Shown in pieces: positions 6,337 through 13,252 of a stretch of DNA of 32,159 nt (positions are counted from its first letter, which is position 1; every line of letters starts with the position of its first letter). The translations under genes and the position numbers were made by a program. The DNA comes from a virus. The stretch covers positions 1-32,159 of IMG/VR virus record IMGVR_UViG_3300043331_000319. One strand, given 5' to 3'. The notes under the pieces are model-generated. The model ran no database searches and was not told the origin of the DNA. It was given only the letters and a program-made list of their open reading frames with translations.

Positions 6337-7592
6337 GCACGGCGCTCTCCATTACCCGAGTCGGCGACGAGTACCGCGTGATGGCCGGTCAGGCCAGCCT
6401 TCGGTTCCGCTCCCTCACGCCCCACCACGACGGTCCCACGGCCATCGTGGAGGCGCTGGACATGGCCCTCGGGGGCCGGCCCCATGTCGACCGACTGGCG
6501 CTCCTCTCCTCCCGGACCCGCGCCGCCCTGGCCAAGACCTTGGCCGCACGATGGGACGGGCACCGCTGGTCGGACATCCTGGACGACGCGTGCCACGCGA
6601 TCTACGAGGCGGTGTCGACGGGAGAGCCAGCCGAGTCACTCCGGCCCGAGGCCCCCATGCCGGGAGACTCCCTGATTGAGGGGCTCATCCCACTCGATCA
6701 GATCACGGTCCTGTATGCCGACGGCGGATCGCTCAAGAGCTACTTCGCGCTGGCCCTGGCCGTGGCTGCCCTGCGCAACGAACCCCTGGTGAGCTCCGCT
6801 CGATGGTGTGTCCGGCGCTGCCAGTCCGCCCTCTACCTCGATTGGGAGACCGATCGCCGGACGCACGCCCGGCGGCTCTGGCGTCTCCTCCAGGGCCTCC
6901 AGATCGAGGCGCCCGAGGGATTGCACTACCTGGGCCTCAAAGGCCGCCCGCTGCACACGGCGGCCCAGCATCTCGCCGGCGAGGTGGCTCGGCTCGGGGT
7001 CGATCTCCTCATCGTGGACTCCCTCGGCATGGCGTGCGGGGATGAGCCCGAGACGGCCGTCGCCAACCTCCGCACCCTGGGCGCCCTGTCGAGTCTCCCG
7101 GGCACCAAGTTGGTCCTGGCCCACGTCAACGCGGTCACGGCCACCTCGCCCAACGGCCCAGGGCGCCCCTACGGGTCCGTGTTCATTCGCAACACGGCCC
7201 GATCCGCCATCGAAGCACGATCCGAGCCGGATGGTGAGCACGCCCAACTCGTGACCTATTACCACCGAAAGAGCAATGATGGCCGGGAGTTGCCTCCATC
7301 CGCCATCAGGTGGGAGTTCCCCGCCGGCGGCGGAGTGGTGCTCTATGCGGCCCAGCCCGACCTCGCCCATGCCCCCATCCCGGACCGCATCCTGGGCGCT
7401 CTGGACGAGGGCGAGAAAAGCGTGGCATCGCTCTCGGAGAGTTTGGGGGTTTCGGAGCCAGTTGTGCGGTCCGCACTGGCTCGGCTGGAAAAGCGTGGCA
7501 TCGTGGACCGCGTCGACGATGGTTTGAGCGGAAGAGGCAAAAAAGCGCTGTGGATTCGCATAGATGAAAAGCGTAGCAGGCTCGGAGAATAA
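6333..7592 (+). CDS. RepA/DnaB-like replicative helicase (AAA_25 type)
   Basis: The 419-residue product contains a RecA-type ATPase core: Walker A as ADGGSLKSYFAL (about residues 129-140, with Gly-Gly-x-x-Lys-Ser), the post-strand YLDWE at 168-172, Walker B as DLLIVDS at 224-230, and LVLAHVNAV with a sensor-like His at about 261-269. This matches RSF1010 RepA-like phage and plasmid helicases. The N-terminal 100 residues are a separate small domain. Residues from about 355 onward form a winged helix (LSESLGVSEPVVRSALARLEKRGIVDRV). GTG 6333 overlaps the zinc-finger gene. Its 3' end contains several copies of the AAAAGCGTGGCA repeat described separately. Confidence 0.88.
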   Translation: MSTALSITRVGDEYRVMAGQASLRFRSLTPHHDGPTAIVEALDMALGGRPHVDRLALLSSRTRAALAKTLAARWDGHRWSDILDDACHAIYEAVSTGEPAESLRPEAPMPGDSLIEGLIPLDQITVLYADGGSLKSYFALALAVAALRNEPLVSSARWCVRRCQSALYLDWETDRRTHARRLWRLLQGLQIEAPEGLHYLGLKGRPLHTAAQHLAGEVARLGVDLLIVDSLGMACGDEPETAVANLRTLGALSSLPGTKLVLAHVNAVTATSPNGPGRPYGSVFIRNTARSAIEARSEPDGEHAQLVTYYHRKSNDGRELPPSAIRWEFPAGGGVVLYAAQPDLAHAPIPDRILGALDEGEKSVASLSESLGVSEPVVRSALARLEKRGIVDRVDDGLSGRGKKALWIRIDEKRSRLGE

Positions 7593-7689
7593 AGCGTGGC
7601 ACCATGCCACGGCTTTCTGTCTCTGGCTGGTTCAACGACACCAGCCAGAAAGCGTGGCACTTCTGTCTCTCTATAGGCGCTACGCTTTT
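7416..7689. repeat. Iteron-like repeat cluster, candidate origin or operators
   Basis: An 11-12 base motif, AAAAGCGTGGCA or a close variant, recurs here on both strands. Exact or near copies lie at 7416-7427, 7489-7500, 7567-7578 (GTAGCA), 7591-7601 and 7649-7659 on the + strand, and at 7605-7616 (one extra base) and 7679-7689 on the - strand. A partial copy starts at 7541. The first four full or partial copies lie inside the helicase gene. The rest are in the following gap, which is AT-richer than the surroundings. Clustered short repeats next to a replication gene are the hallmark of iteron origins such as those in lambda O. Repressor operators are the main alternative. Confidence 0.6.
7622..7649. 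repeat. Inverted repeat, 10-bp stem with 8-base loop
   Basis: TCTGGCTGGT at 7622-7631 pairs with ACCAGCCAGA at 7640-7649 around the loop TCAACGAC. It is flanked by a direct repeat TTCTGTCTCT (7615-7624 and 7661-7670) and by iteron-like copies. It has no T-run behind it, so it does not look like a simple terminator. It may be part of the origin or a binding site. Confidence 0.55.
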
Positions 7690-7741
7690 TCGGGAGGGCC
7701 GAACATCGCCGAGCGGATGGAGCGGCTGGTGGCGCGGATGC

Positions 7742-7831
7742 ATGTCGGCGGAGGCGTCGATGCGCGGGGATAGCGAGCCCCGCGCCGAGCTGGATCGGCG
7801 GCTCGCGCGGATCGGGCGGGGCGCGCCGTGA
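7742..7831 (+). CDS. Possible 29-residue ORF after the repeat region
   Basis: A short frame from ATG 7742 to the TGA at 7829-7831 ends in a GTGA overlap with the next gene, like most genes here. The peptide is charged and helical (SEPRAELDRRLARIGRG). The same frame is open back to ATG 7604, giving 75 residues, but that part runs through the repeat cluster and its codon use is unlike the neighbours. A competing frame ends at 7773. Which of these is translated cannot be settled. Confidence 0.3.
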   Translation: MSAEASMRGDSEPRAELDRRLARIGRGAP

Positions 7832-8064
7832 TCGATCTGGTCTGGCGCGGTGGGGCTGGGGTGGAGCACATCGCCTGCGCCGTCGTACTCTTGATCGTGA
7901 TGGCTATTCTGGGCGTGTCGGTCCGGCGCGCCAAGGCGGCTGCCTCTCTGCGACTGTACGAGAGTCACACCGCTGCCTGCCCAGTCTGCGGCCACCGCAA
8001 GGACTGGCCGCCTGTGTCGCGCGCGATCCAGCCACCGGGTCGCCCTCCCAGCGAGGGGCCGTGA
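7828..8064 (+). CDS. Small membrane protein with a CxxC motif
   Basis: The 78-residue product has one clear hydrophobic segment (HIACAVVLLIVMAILGVSV, about residues 14-32), then a basic stretch, then CPVCGHRKDWPP at about 51-62, a half zinc ribbon. It is probably a single-pass membrane protein with the CxxC part in the cytoplasm by the positive-inside rule. It starts at GTG 7828, overlapping the preceding TGA. A lysis role is conceivable because of the membrane segment, but nothing specific supports it. Confidence 0.55.
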   Translation: MIDLVWRGGAGVEHIACAVVLLIVMAILGVSVRRAKAAASLRLYESHTAACPVCGHRKDWPPVSRAIQPPGRPPSEGP

Positions 8065-8429
8065 TGCCCACGCGACCACCCCGAGCCTGCCCGAGGCCAT
8101 ACTGCCCCCACGTGCAGCCGTGTCCGGTGCACAGCCGGCAGTACGATCGCACCAGGCCGAGCGCGGTGAAGCGCGGCTACCGGAGTGACGAGGGATCACG
8201 GTGGCAGCAGGTGCGAAGGATCGTGCTGGCGAGAGATCCGATCTGCCGATGGGGGACGCTGCCGACTGATCGCGCGACAGTGTGCACGAGCCCGAGCCGC
8301 GACGTCGCCCACCTGCGCACGCGCCGCGGGCCCGAGGACGACACGCCGGACAATGCGCGCGGACTGTGCCATCGGCATCACAGCGTGGAGACGGCGCGGA
8401 GGGAGAGCGGATGGGGGAGGGGCGGGTGA
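8064..8429 (+). CDS. HNH endonuclease
   Basis: The 121-residue product has the architecture of HNH proteins encoded next to terminases. An N-terminal Cys/His finger (ACPRPYCPHVQPCPVH) comes first, then a basic RGYRSDEGSRWQQVRRIVLARDPIC segment, split here as RGYRSDEGSRWQQV and RRIVLARDPIC. The catalytic part follows as DVAHLRTRRGPEDD, DNARGLCHRHHSVETARRE and GWG. The first His is in VAH, the Asn in DNARGL and the last His in CHRHHS. In HK97-type phages such nucleases assist terminase cleavage at DNA packaging. ATG 8064 (TGATG overlap) was chosen; GTG 8061 would add one residue. The large terminase follows after 66 bases. Confidence 0.88.
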   Translation: MPTRPPRACPRPYCPHVQPCPVHSRQYDRTRPSAVKRGYRSDEGSRWQQVRRIVLARDPICRWGTLPTDRATVCTSPSRDVAHLRTRRGPEDDTPDNARGLCHRHHSVETARRESGWGRGG

Positions 8430-8495
8430 AATCCTTGAATGATGCAAGGAGAAGACCGCGCGGTGCCTGCGCGCGGGATTACACTGCGCTGAATC
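8430..8495. other. Gap before the large terminase gene
   Basis: This 66-base gap holds an imperfect dyad CCTTGAATGATGCAAGG at 8433-8449 and a GC-rich inverted repeat (CCGCGC ... GCGCGG) at about 8456-8475. TACACT at 8480-8485 could serve as a weak -10 element, but no acceptable -35 lies 16-18 bases before it. No strong Shine-Dalgarno precedes the terminase ATG, and an in-frame stop at 8490-8492 rules out an earlier start. No small terminase gene fits here. Confidence 0.35.
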
Positions 8496-10106
8496 ATGAT
8501 CAAGGCCGGCCCGAAGCCTGAAGCCTCCACCGCGGCACTCCCGCCGCTCACGGCCAGGACGCCGGCGGGCCGCGTCGAGGAGTTCTTTCGCCGACACTTG
8601 CGTCACGTGAAGGGCGAATGGGCGGGCCAGCCGCTTGAATTGGCCGCCTGGCAGAAGCGCGACATCGTGCGGCCTCTGTTCAACGCGCGTCTGGATGGGC
8701 GACGGCGCTACCGCACGGCCTACGTCGAGGTTCCACGGAAGAACGCGAAGTCGACCCTCGCGGCGGGCCTAGCGCTGTACCTGCTCTACGCCGACCGCGA
8801 GCCTGGCGCCGAGATCATCTCGGCCGCCGCGGACCGGCAGCAGGCGCACGTGACGTTCGACATCGCGCGCAACATGGTCGAGGCGTCGCCCGAGCTGGCC
8901 GCCCGGACGCGCATCTACCGGCGGGAACTGGTGACGACCGGGCCCGACGGGACCGAATGTACCTACCGCGTGATCAGCAGCGAGGCGTATAGTAAGCACG
9001 GCTTGAACCTGTCGGGCGCCATTGTCGACGAGCTGCACGCGCACGAGAGCGGCGAATTGCTCGACGTGCTGCGGACCAGCTTCGGCGCCCGCCGTCAGCC
9101 TCTGCTCTTCATGATCACCACGGCCGGCTTCGATCGCACGAGCGTCTGCTGGGCCGAGCACGAGATGGCGCTCAAGGTCCGCGATGGCGTCGTCGACGAC
9201 CCGTCCTACCTCCCGGTGATCTATGCTGCCGAGCTCGAGGACGACTGGACGAGTCGCGCGGTGTGGAAGCGGGCGAATCCCGGCTACGGCGTCACGATCA
9301 AGGCCGACTACCTCGCCCAGGAGTGCCGTCGCGCGCAGTCGATGCCGGCCTACGAGAACGCCTTCAAGCGGCTGCACCTGAACCTCTGGACGGAGCAATC
9401 GGACCGGTGGCTCCCCGTCGCCACGTGGGATGCGTGCGACGGGCCCGCGGACATCGAGACGCTCGCCGGCCGCGATTGCTACGGGGGCCTCGACCTGGCC
9501 TCGACGACGGACATCGCCGCGCTCACCCTGGTGTTCCCCTCGGAGGGCGACGAGGCGCGCTCGTACACCGTGATCCCGCGCTTCTGGATCCCGCGCGCCC
9601 GCCTCGATCACGCGCAGCGGCGAGAGCCGCGCATCCGGGATCTCCTCGCTCAGTGGGCCGCGCGGGGGCTCATCACGGCGACGCCGGGCGATGCGATCGA
9701 CTACGACGTCATCCGCCGCGAGATCACCGCGCTCACCCAGCGGGTGCGCATCCGCGAGATCGGGTATGACCGCTGGGGCGCCACCCAGCTCTCGACGCAA
9801 CTGCAGGGCGACGGGATCGCGATGGTGGAAGTCGGTCAGGGCTTCGCGTCGATGAGCGCGCCGACGAAGGACCTGGAGCGGCTCCTCCTCGAGCGGCGCA
9901 TCGCCCACGGCGGCCACCCGGTGCTGCGCTGGATGTTCTCCAACCTGGCCGTGCGGCAGGACGCGGCCGGCAATCTCAAGCCCGACCGGGAGAAGGCGAG
10001 CGAGAAAATTGACGGGATCGTGGCGCTGATCATGGCGATCGACCGGGCGGGTCGGCAGGCGACCCCGCGCAGCGTGTACGACACGCGCGGGGTGATCTAT
10101 GCCTAG
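8496..10106 (+). CDS. terL: Large terminase subunit
   Basis: This is the 536-residue packaging motor. The ATPase half has Walker A as VPRKNAKST (about 79-87) and Walker B with catalytic acid as GAIVDELHAH (174-183), followed by the coupling motif MITTAG (206-211). The nuclease half has GGLDLASTTD (330-339), with Asp333 as the first metal ligand, and EKIDGIVALIMA near the C-terminus, supplying a late acidic ligand. This is the Terminase_1/HK97 type at full length. It would cut concatemers and pump DNA through the portal encoded downstream. The ATG at 8496 is the only good start. Its end overlaps the next small gene by 8 bases. Confidence 0.95.
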   Translation: MIKAGPKPEASTAALPPLTARTPAGRVEEFFRRHLRHVKGEWAGQPLELAAWQKRDIVRPLFNARLDGRRRYRTAYVEVPRKNAKSTLAAGLALYLLYADREPGAEIISAAADRQQAHVTFDIARNMVEASPELAARTRIYRRELVTTGPDGTECTYRVISSEAYSKHGLNLSGAIVDELHAHESGELLDVLRTSFGARRQPLLFMITTAGFDRTSVCWAEHEMALKVRDGVVDDPSYLPVIYAAELEDDWTSRAVWKRANPGYGVTIKADYLAQECRRAQSMPAYENAFKRLHLNLWTEQSDRWLPVATWDACDGPADIETLAGRDCYGGLDLASTTDIAALTLVFPSEGDEARSYTVIPRFWIPRARLDHAQRREPRIRDLLAQWAARGLITATPGDAIDYDVIRREITALTQRVRIREIGYDRWGATQLSTQLQGDGIAMVEVGQGFASMSAPTKDLERLLLERRIAHGGHPVLRWMFSNLAVRQDAAGNLKPDREKASEKIDGIVALIMAIDRAGRQATPRSVYDTRGVIYA

Positions 10107-10242
10107 CCGCGCGGAGTCAGCCGCGGCCCTACTCGGCGCGGCCCTGGTGGCGACCGGGACCGGCATCTATTCGCTGCCAGCCGCGATGGTCGTGGTGGGG
10201 CTCCTGCTCCTGATCGCATCCTTCTGGCGCCGAGCGAGGTAG
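10099..10242 (+). CDS. Tiny membrane protein between terminase and portal
   Basis: A 47-residue frame runs from ATG 10099, inside the terminase end, to TAG 10240-10242, three bases before the portal start. It has two short hydrophobic stretches, ALLGAALVATGTGIYSL and AMVVVGLLLLIASFW, and a basic C-terminus (RRAR), which suggests one hairpin or two membrane helices. Small membrane proteins in this slot occur in many phages without a known role. Overlap, spacing and hydrophobic pattern support it. Confidence 0.6.
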   Translation: MPSRAESAAALLGAALVATGTGIYSLPAAMVVVGLLLLIASFWRRAR

Positions 10243-10245
10243 GCA

Positions 10246-12279
10246 ATGGCTCTTCTTGACGCGATGCTGGCCCCCTGGCTGGCCCCGGAGCGTCGCTCCT
10301 ACTGGCTCGGCCCCTTCGGCGCCGGCGACAAGGCGCTCTCTGGCATCATGGGCGGGAAGCCGACCTATGCGGGTGTGAGCGTCACCGAGCAGACCGCGCT
10401 CACCCTCGCCGCGGTGTGGGCGGCGGTGACGATGATCTCGGGTGCCGTGGCATCCCTGCCGCTATTTTTCTACCGCCGCATCCCCGGCGGCAAAGAGCAG
10501 TACGTCACCCACCCGCTCTATCACCTGCTCCACGCCCAGCCCAACCCGCAGATGGGCACGTTCACCTTCCGTGAGGTGATCACGCACCACATGCTGCTGT
10601 GGGGGAACGCCTACGCGGAGATCCAGCTCGACGGCGGGGGACGCGCGCGAGCGCTCTGGCCGATCACCCCGGACCGCGTGACGCCGTATCAGGACCGGAC
10701 GGGCGCGCTCCGGTATCGCATCACCAACGGCACCCAGCCCGATGCCGACCTCGCGCCGGACCATCTGCTGCACTTCCGCGGACTCGGCTTCGATGGCGTC
10801 CAGGGCTACTCCGTGATTCGCGTGATGGCCCGCCAGTCCCTCGGATTGACAGCCGCCGCCGAGAAGTACGGCGCGCAATTCTTCGGCGCCGGGGCGCACG
10901 CGTCGTTCGTCGCGCAACACCCGGGGGAAATGGGACAGGAGCAGCAGAAGCGGTTCAAGGACTCGGTCAAAGAAGCGGTCGGGGGCGACAATGCGTTCTC
11001 GATCATGGTGCTGGAGGAGGGCATCAAGGTCGAAAAGATCACGATCCCGCCCGACGACGCACAGTTCCTGGAGACCCGGCGCTTCCAGACGGAGGAAATC
11101 GCGCGGTGGTTCAACATCCCGCCGCACAAGATCAAGGACCTGGAGCGCTCGACGAACAACAACATCGAGCAGCAGTCGATCGAGTTCGTCACCGACACCC
11201 TGGAGCCCTGGCTGAAGCGGATCGAGGAAGAGCTGACGCTCAAGCTCGTGCGTCCGCTGGAGAAGGGACTCCAGAAATTCGAGTTCCAGGTGAAGGGGCG
11301 CCTCCGCGGCGACACGGCGGCCCAGACCGCGCACTACGCCACGATGGTCACCAATGGCCTGTACACCCTGGACGAGATCCGCGCGTTCGAGGGGCTGAAT
11401 CCCCTGCCGGACGGACTCGGCGCTCGCGCGTTCCTCCAGGGCGCGATGGTGCCGCTGGATCGGATTGACGAGATCATCGACGCGCAGGTCCGACCCCGCG
11501 AGCCTGCGCCGACTCCGGCCGCTCCGCCTCCGCCGCAGCCGGCCGCGCCCGAGGACGATGCCGGCCGCGGCGATCGGGTCCGCGCCATCGTGACCGCCGT
11601 GGTGGCCGAGGTGGTGGAGGCCCTGCCCGCTCCACAGCCGGCACTCCCGCCGCCACCCGATCCTGCCCTTGGCGAATTGCGCGAAGTCTTGGAGTCGGTG
11701 CGCGGCGCGCTCGAGGCTGGCCGGGTCGATACGGCCGCGATCGCGCGGGCCACGGTGGACGCCTTGACGCCAGCCCTGGAGACGATTCGGGCCGCCGCGC
11801 CCCCCGCGCCCGACGAGACGGAGGCGATCGTGGCCCGCGTGGCCGGCGCGGTCTCCGCGGAGATGGCCTCGGTCCGCGGAGACCTTGCCGCTGCCCAGGA
11901 CGTGACGCGGCGTCTCCACGAGTGGCAACACGCGACGGTCGCCATGCTGGTTGGTCGCCTGGTCCGCCGGGAGATCGCCCACGCGAGGAAGCTCGTGGCC
12001 GAGCCAGCCCGCGCGGACGAGCGCATCGAGGCCTTCCGCGCCCGCTTTCACGGCGACGCGATGGAGGACCTCCGCCCGTGGCTCACCCGGGAGACGGGAT
12101 TGTCGGCGGCTCCGATCGGCGATGCCATCGAGGCGTGGGCCGCCGACGCCAGGACGGAGTGTCTCGCCGCCCTCACCTCGGGGACGCTGCCCGACCTGGT
12201 GCGACGGTGGGAGAACGGGCGCGCGGAAGCAAAAACTGCGGACCTGATGGGGGTGATCTATGGGCCGACAGCTCGTTGA
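10246..12279 (+). CDS. Portal protein, HK97 type, with long C-terminal extension
   Basis: The portal forms the ring through which DNA enters the capsid. Residues 1 to about 420 match HK97-type portals: VSVTEQTALTLAAVWAAVTMI, PLYHLLHAQPNPQM, HHMLLWGNAYAEI, the EIARWFNIPPHKI segment and NNNIEQQSIEFVTDTLEPW. The visible protein is 677 residues, well above the roughly 420 of HK97. A Pro/Ala-rich linker (about 420-445) leads to a helical region of 230 residues with repeated Val/Ala helices. A C-terminal domain follows (about 560-677, including VGRLVRREIAHARKLVAEPA). Such extensions are known in some portals, but their role here is unknown. ATG 10246 follows the previous stop by three bases. Confidence 0.93.
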   Translation: MALLDAMLAPWLAPERRSYWLGPFGAGDKALSGIMGGKPTYAGVSVTEQTALTLAAVWAAVTMISGAVASLPLFFYRRIPGGKEQYVTHPLYHLLHAQPNPQMGTFTFREVITHHMLLWGNAYAEIQLDGGGRARALWPITPDRVTPYQDRTGALRYRITNGTQPDADLAPDHLLHFRGLGFDGVQGYSVIRVMARQSLGLTAAAEKYGAQFFGAGAHASFVAQHPGEMGQEQQKRFKDSVKEAVGGDNAFSIMVLEEGIKVEKITIPPDDAQFLETRRFQTEEIARWFNIPPHKIKDLERSTNNNIEQQSIEFVTDTLEPWLKRIEEELTLKLVRPLEKGLQKFEFQVKGRLRGDTAAQTAHYATMVTNGLYTLDEIRAFEGLNPLPDGLGARAFLQGAMVPLDRIDEIIDAQVRPREPAPTPAAPPPPQPAAPEDDAGRGDRVRAIVTAVVAEVVEALPAPQPALPPPPDPALGELREVLESVRGALEAGRVDTAAIARATVDALTPALETIRAAAPPAPDETEAIVARVAGAVSAEMASVRGDLAAAQDVTRRLHEWQHATVAMLVGRLVRREIAHARKLVAEPARADERIEAFRARFHGDAMEDLRPWLTRETGLSAAPIGDAIEAWAADARTECLAALTSGTLPDLVRRWENGRAEAKTADLMGVIYGPTAR

Positions 12280-12475
12280 CCGAAGGCCGTGCGTGACGTG
12301 TGGCCAGATCGTGGAGATCCTTGCTGACGGCAGCGAGCGCGGGCACGGGGCGCATCCGGCCGAGGTCTCCAGCGACAGCGTACCGATGTCGGCGGCGCCC
12401 GACCCCGTGGACCACCCGCTCGTGGAGTCGGAGCGACAGTCCGCCCGACGGAGGTTCGGCCGTGGCGCCGCCTGA
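12260..12475 (+). CDS. Small hypothetical protein with CxxC, 71 aa
   Basis: ATG 12260 lies inside the portal end (20-base overlap) and the stop lies inside the protease start (14-base overlap). The product begins MGRQLVDRRPCVTCGQIVEI, a Cys pair typical of half zinc ribbons, then becomes acidic and Ser/Pro-rich with a basic end. It fills the 180 bases between portal and protease. The overlaps on both sides make it plausible. No family is recognised. Confidence 0.5.
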   Translation: MGRQLVDRRPCVTCGQIVEILADGSERGHGAHPAEVSSDSVPMSAAPDPVDHPLVESERQSARRRFGRGAA

Positions 12476-13034
12476 CGTCGAGATCCGCGCGTGTGAGGGC
12501 GGGGACCTGCGCGTGGAGGCGCGGGGCGTGACCCCGGTGCTCCGCGGCTACGCGATTGTGTTCAACCGCCCATCGCTCGACCTCGGGTTCTTCCGCGAGA
12601 TCATCGCCCCCGAGGCCGTCGACCGGACGCTGAAGGAGCGCGTGGACTTGAGGGCCCTCGTGAATCACAACGACGACCTGGTGCTCGGTCGGCTTACCGC
12701 TGGCACGCTCCGCGTGGAGAAGGACGCGCACGGCCTGGCCGTCGAGATCGACCCGCCTGCGGCAAGGCAGGACATCGTCGAGTCCGTCCGCCGACGCGAC
12801 GTCACAGGCATGTCGTTCGCCTTTCGAGCCCTCGATGACCGATGGGACGAGTCGACGAATCCCCCGACCCGGACGGTCCTCGACATGCTGGTCCGGGAGG
12901 TCTCCATCGTGACCTTTCCCGCCTACCCGCAAACTGACGCGGCGCTGCGGTCTCTGGTGGCGGCTCGCTCGTTTCGACCTGGCCGCCCCGTCACGGTCGC
13001 CGACCGGCTCGCATGGTCGGCGAGAAAACGTTGA
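12462..13034 (+). CDS. HK97-type prohead maturation protease
   Basis: This serine protease cleaves the scaffold-like N-terminus of the capsid protein during head maturation. The 190-residue product shows the family signature: LRGYAIVFNRPS, FFREIIAPEAVDRTL, the catalytic His in ALVNHNDDLVLGR (His69), the catalytic Ser in GMSFAF (Ser118), and EVSIVTFPAYPQT (147-158), the conserved third segment. The start is set at GTG 12462, which gives a normal N-terminus directly before the first conserved strand. The same frame is open back to 12300, but that part overlaps the preceding gene. The stop is part of the TTGACA of the capsid promoter. Confidence 0.92.
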   Translation: MAPPDVEIRACEGGDLRVEARGVTPVLRGYAIVFNRPSLDLGFFREIIAPEAVDRTLKERVDLRALVNHNDDLVLGRLTAGTLRVEKDAHGLAVEIDPPAARQDIVESVRRRDVTGMSFAFRALDDRWDESTNPPTRTVLDMLVREVSIVTFPAYPQTDAALRSLVAARSFRPGRPVTVADRLAWSARKR

Positions 13035-13060
13035 CACCACGGGGTGCGCTGGAGTAGAGT
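13031..13060 (+). promoter_or_regulatory. Candidate sigma-70 promoter for the capsid gene
   Basis: A perfect -35 hexamer TTGACA (13031-13036) is followed after 18 bases by TAGAGT (13055-13060), which matches the -10 consensus at four of six positions. Transcription would start near 13067, giving a leader of about 185 bases before the capsid ATG. It sits in the largest non-coding gap of the late region, directly before the most highly needed protein, which makes the assignment sensible. No experimental support is visible. Confidence 0.55.
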
Positions 13061-13146
13061 CCGACCCCGAGCAGTCGTAGTTTCCGCTGGGCGGGGGCCA
13101 CATCTGAGTCCTTGACCGGCGGGACGCCTCGCGACGCGCCCCTCAT

Positions 13147-13207
13147 CAGCGGGCGCCGCGTAGTCGGACGAACCATCAACGGTTCGCCGATGGCGCGGCG
13201 CCCGTTG
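13147..13207 (+). promoter_or_regulatory. Long hairpin in the capsid leader
   Basis: Within the leader, GGGCGCCGCG (13151-13160) pairs perfectly with CGCGGCGCCC (13194-13203), and the stem extends outward four more pairs (one G-U) to 13147/13207. After a small internal loop (TAG/TGG), TCGG (13164-13167) and, after one bulged A, CGAACC (13169-13174) pair with GGTTCGCCGA (13181-13190) around the loop ATCAAC. The result is a near-continuous stem of about 24 pairs. The capsid ribosome site AGAAGGA (13237-13243) lies outside it. It lacks a downstream T-run, so it is not a classical terminator. It may stabilise the mRNA or bind a regulator. Confidence 0.6.
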
Positions 13208-13252
13208 TCGTTTCGGAGGCCGCAGCCACGGCGGGCAGAAGGAACACCGCCG

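Noticed and set aside
7591-7616. Terminator at the end of the helicase gene
   Set aside because: The AAAGC-GTGGCA / TGCCAC-GGCTTT dyad is formed by two opposed copies of the iteron-like motif and has no downstream T-run.
7564-7773. 69-codon + strand frame in the repeat region
   Set aside because: Its first part overlaps the helicase end and runs through the repeats with codon use unlike the neighbours. It lacks the stop/start overlap with the next gene. Its last third could be real but cannot be shown.
13147-13207. Rho-independent terminator before the capsid gene
   Set aside because: The stem is strong, but no run of T follows; the sequence after it is GTTGTCGTTTCGG. A terminator directly before the capsid would also be odd.
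13112-13252. Upstream extension of the capsid gene
   Set aside because: The frame is open, but it covers the leader hairpin and gives a basic, non-family sequence. ATG 13253 has the ribosome site and the usual start.
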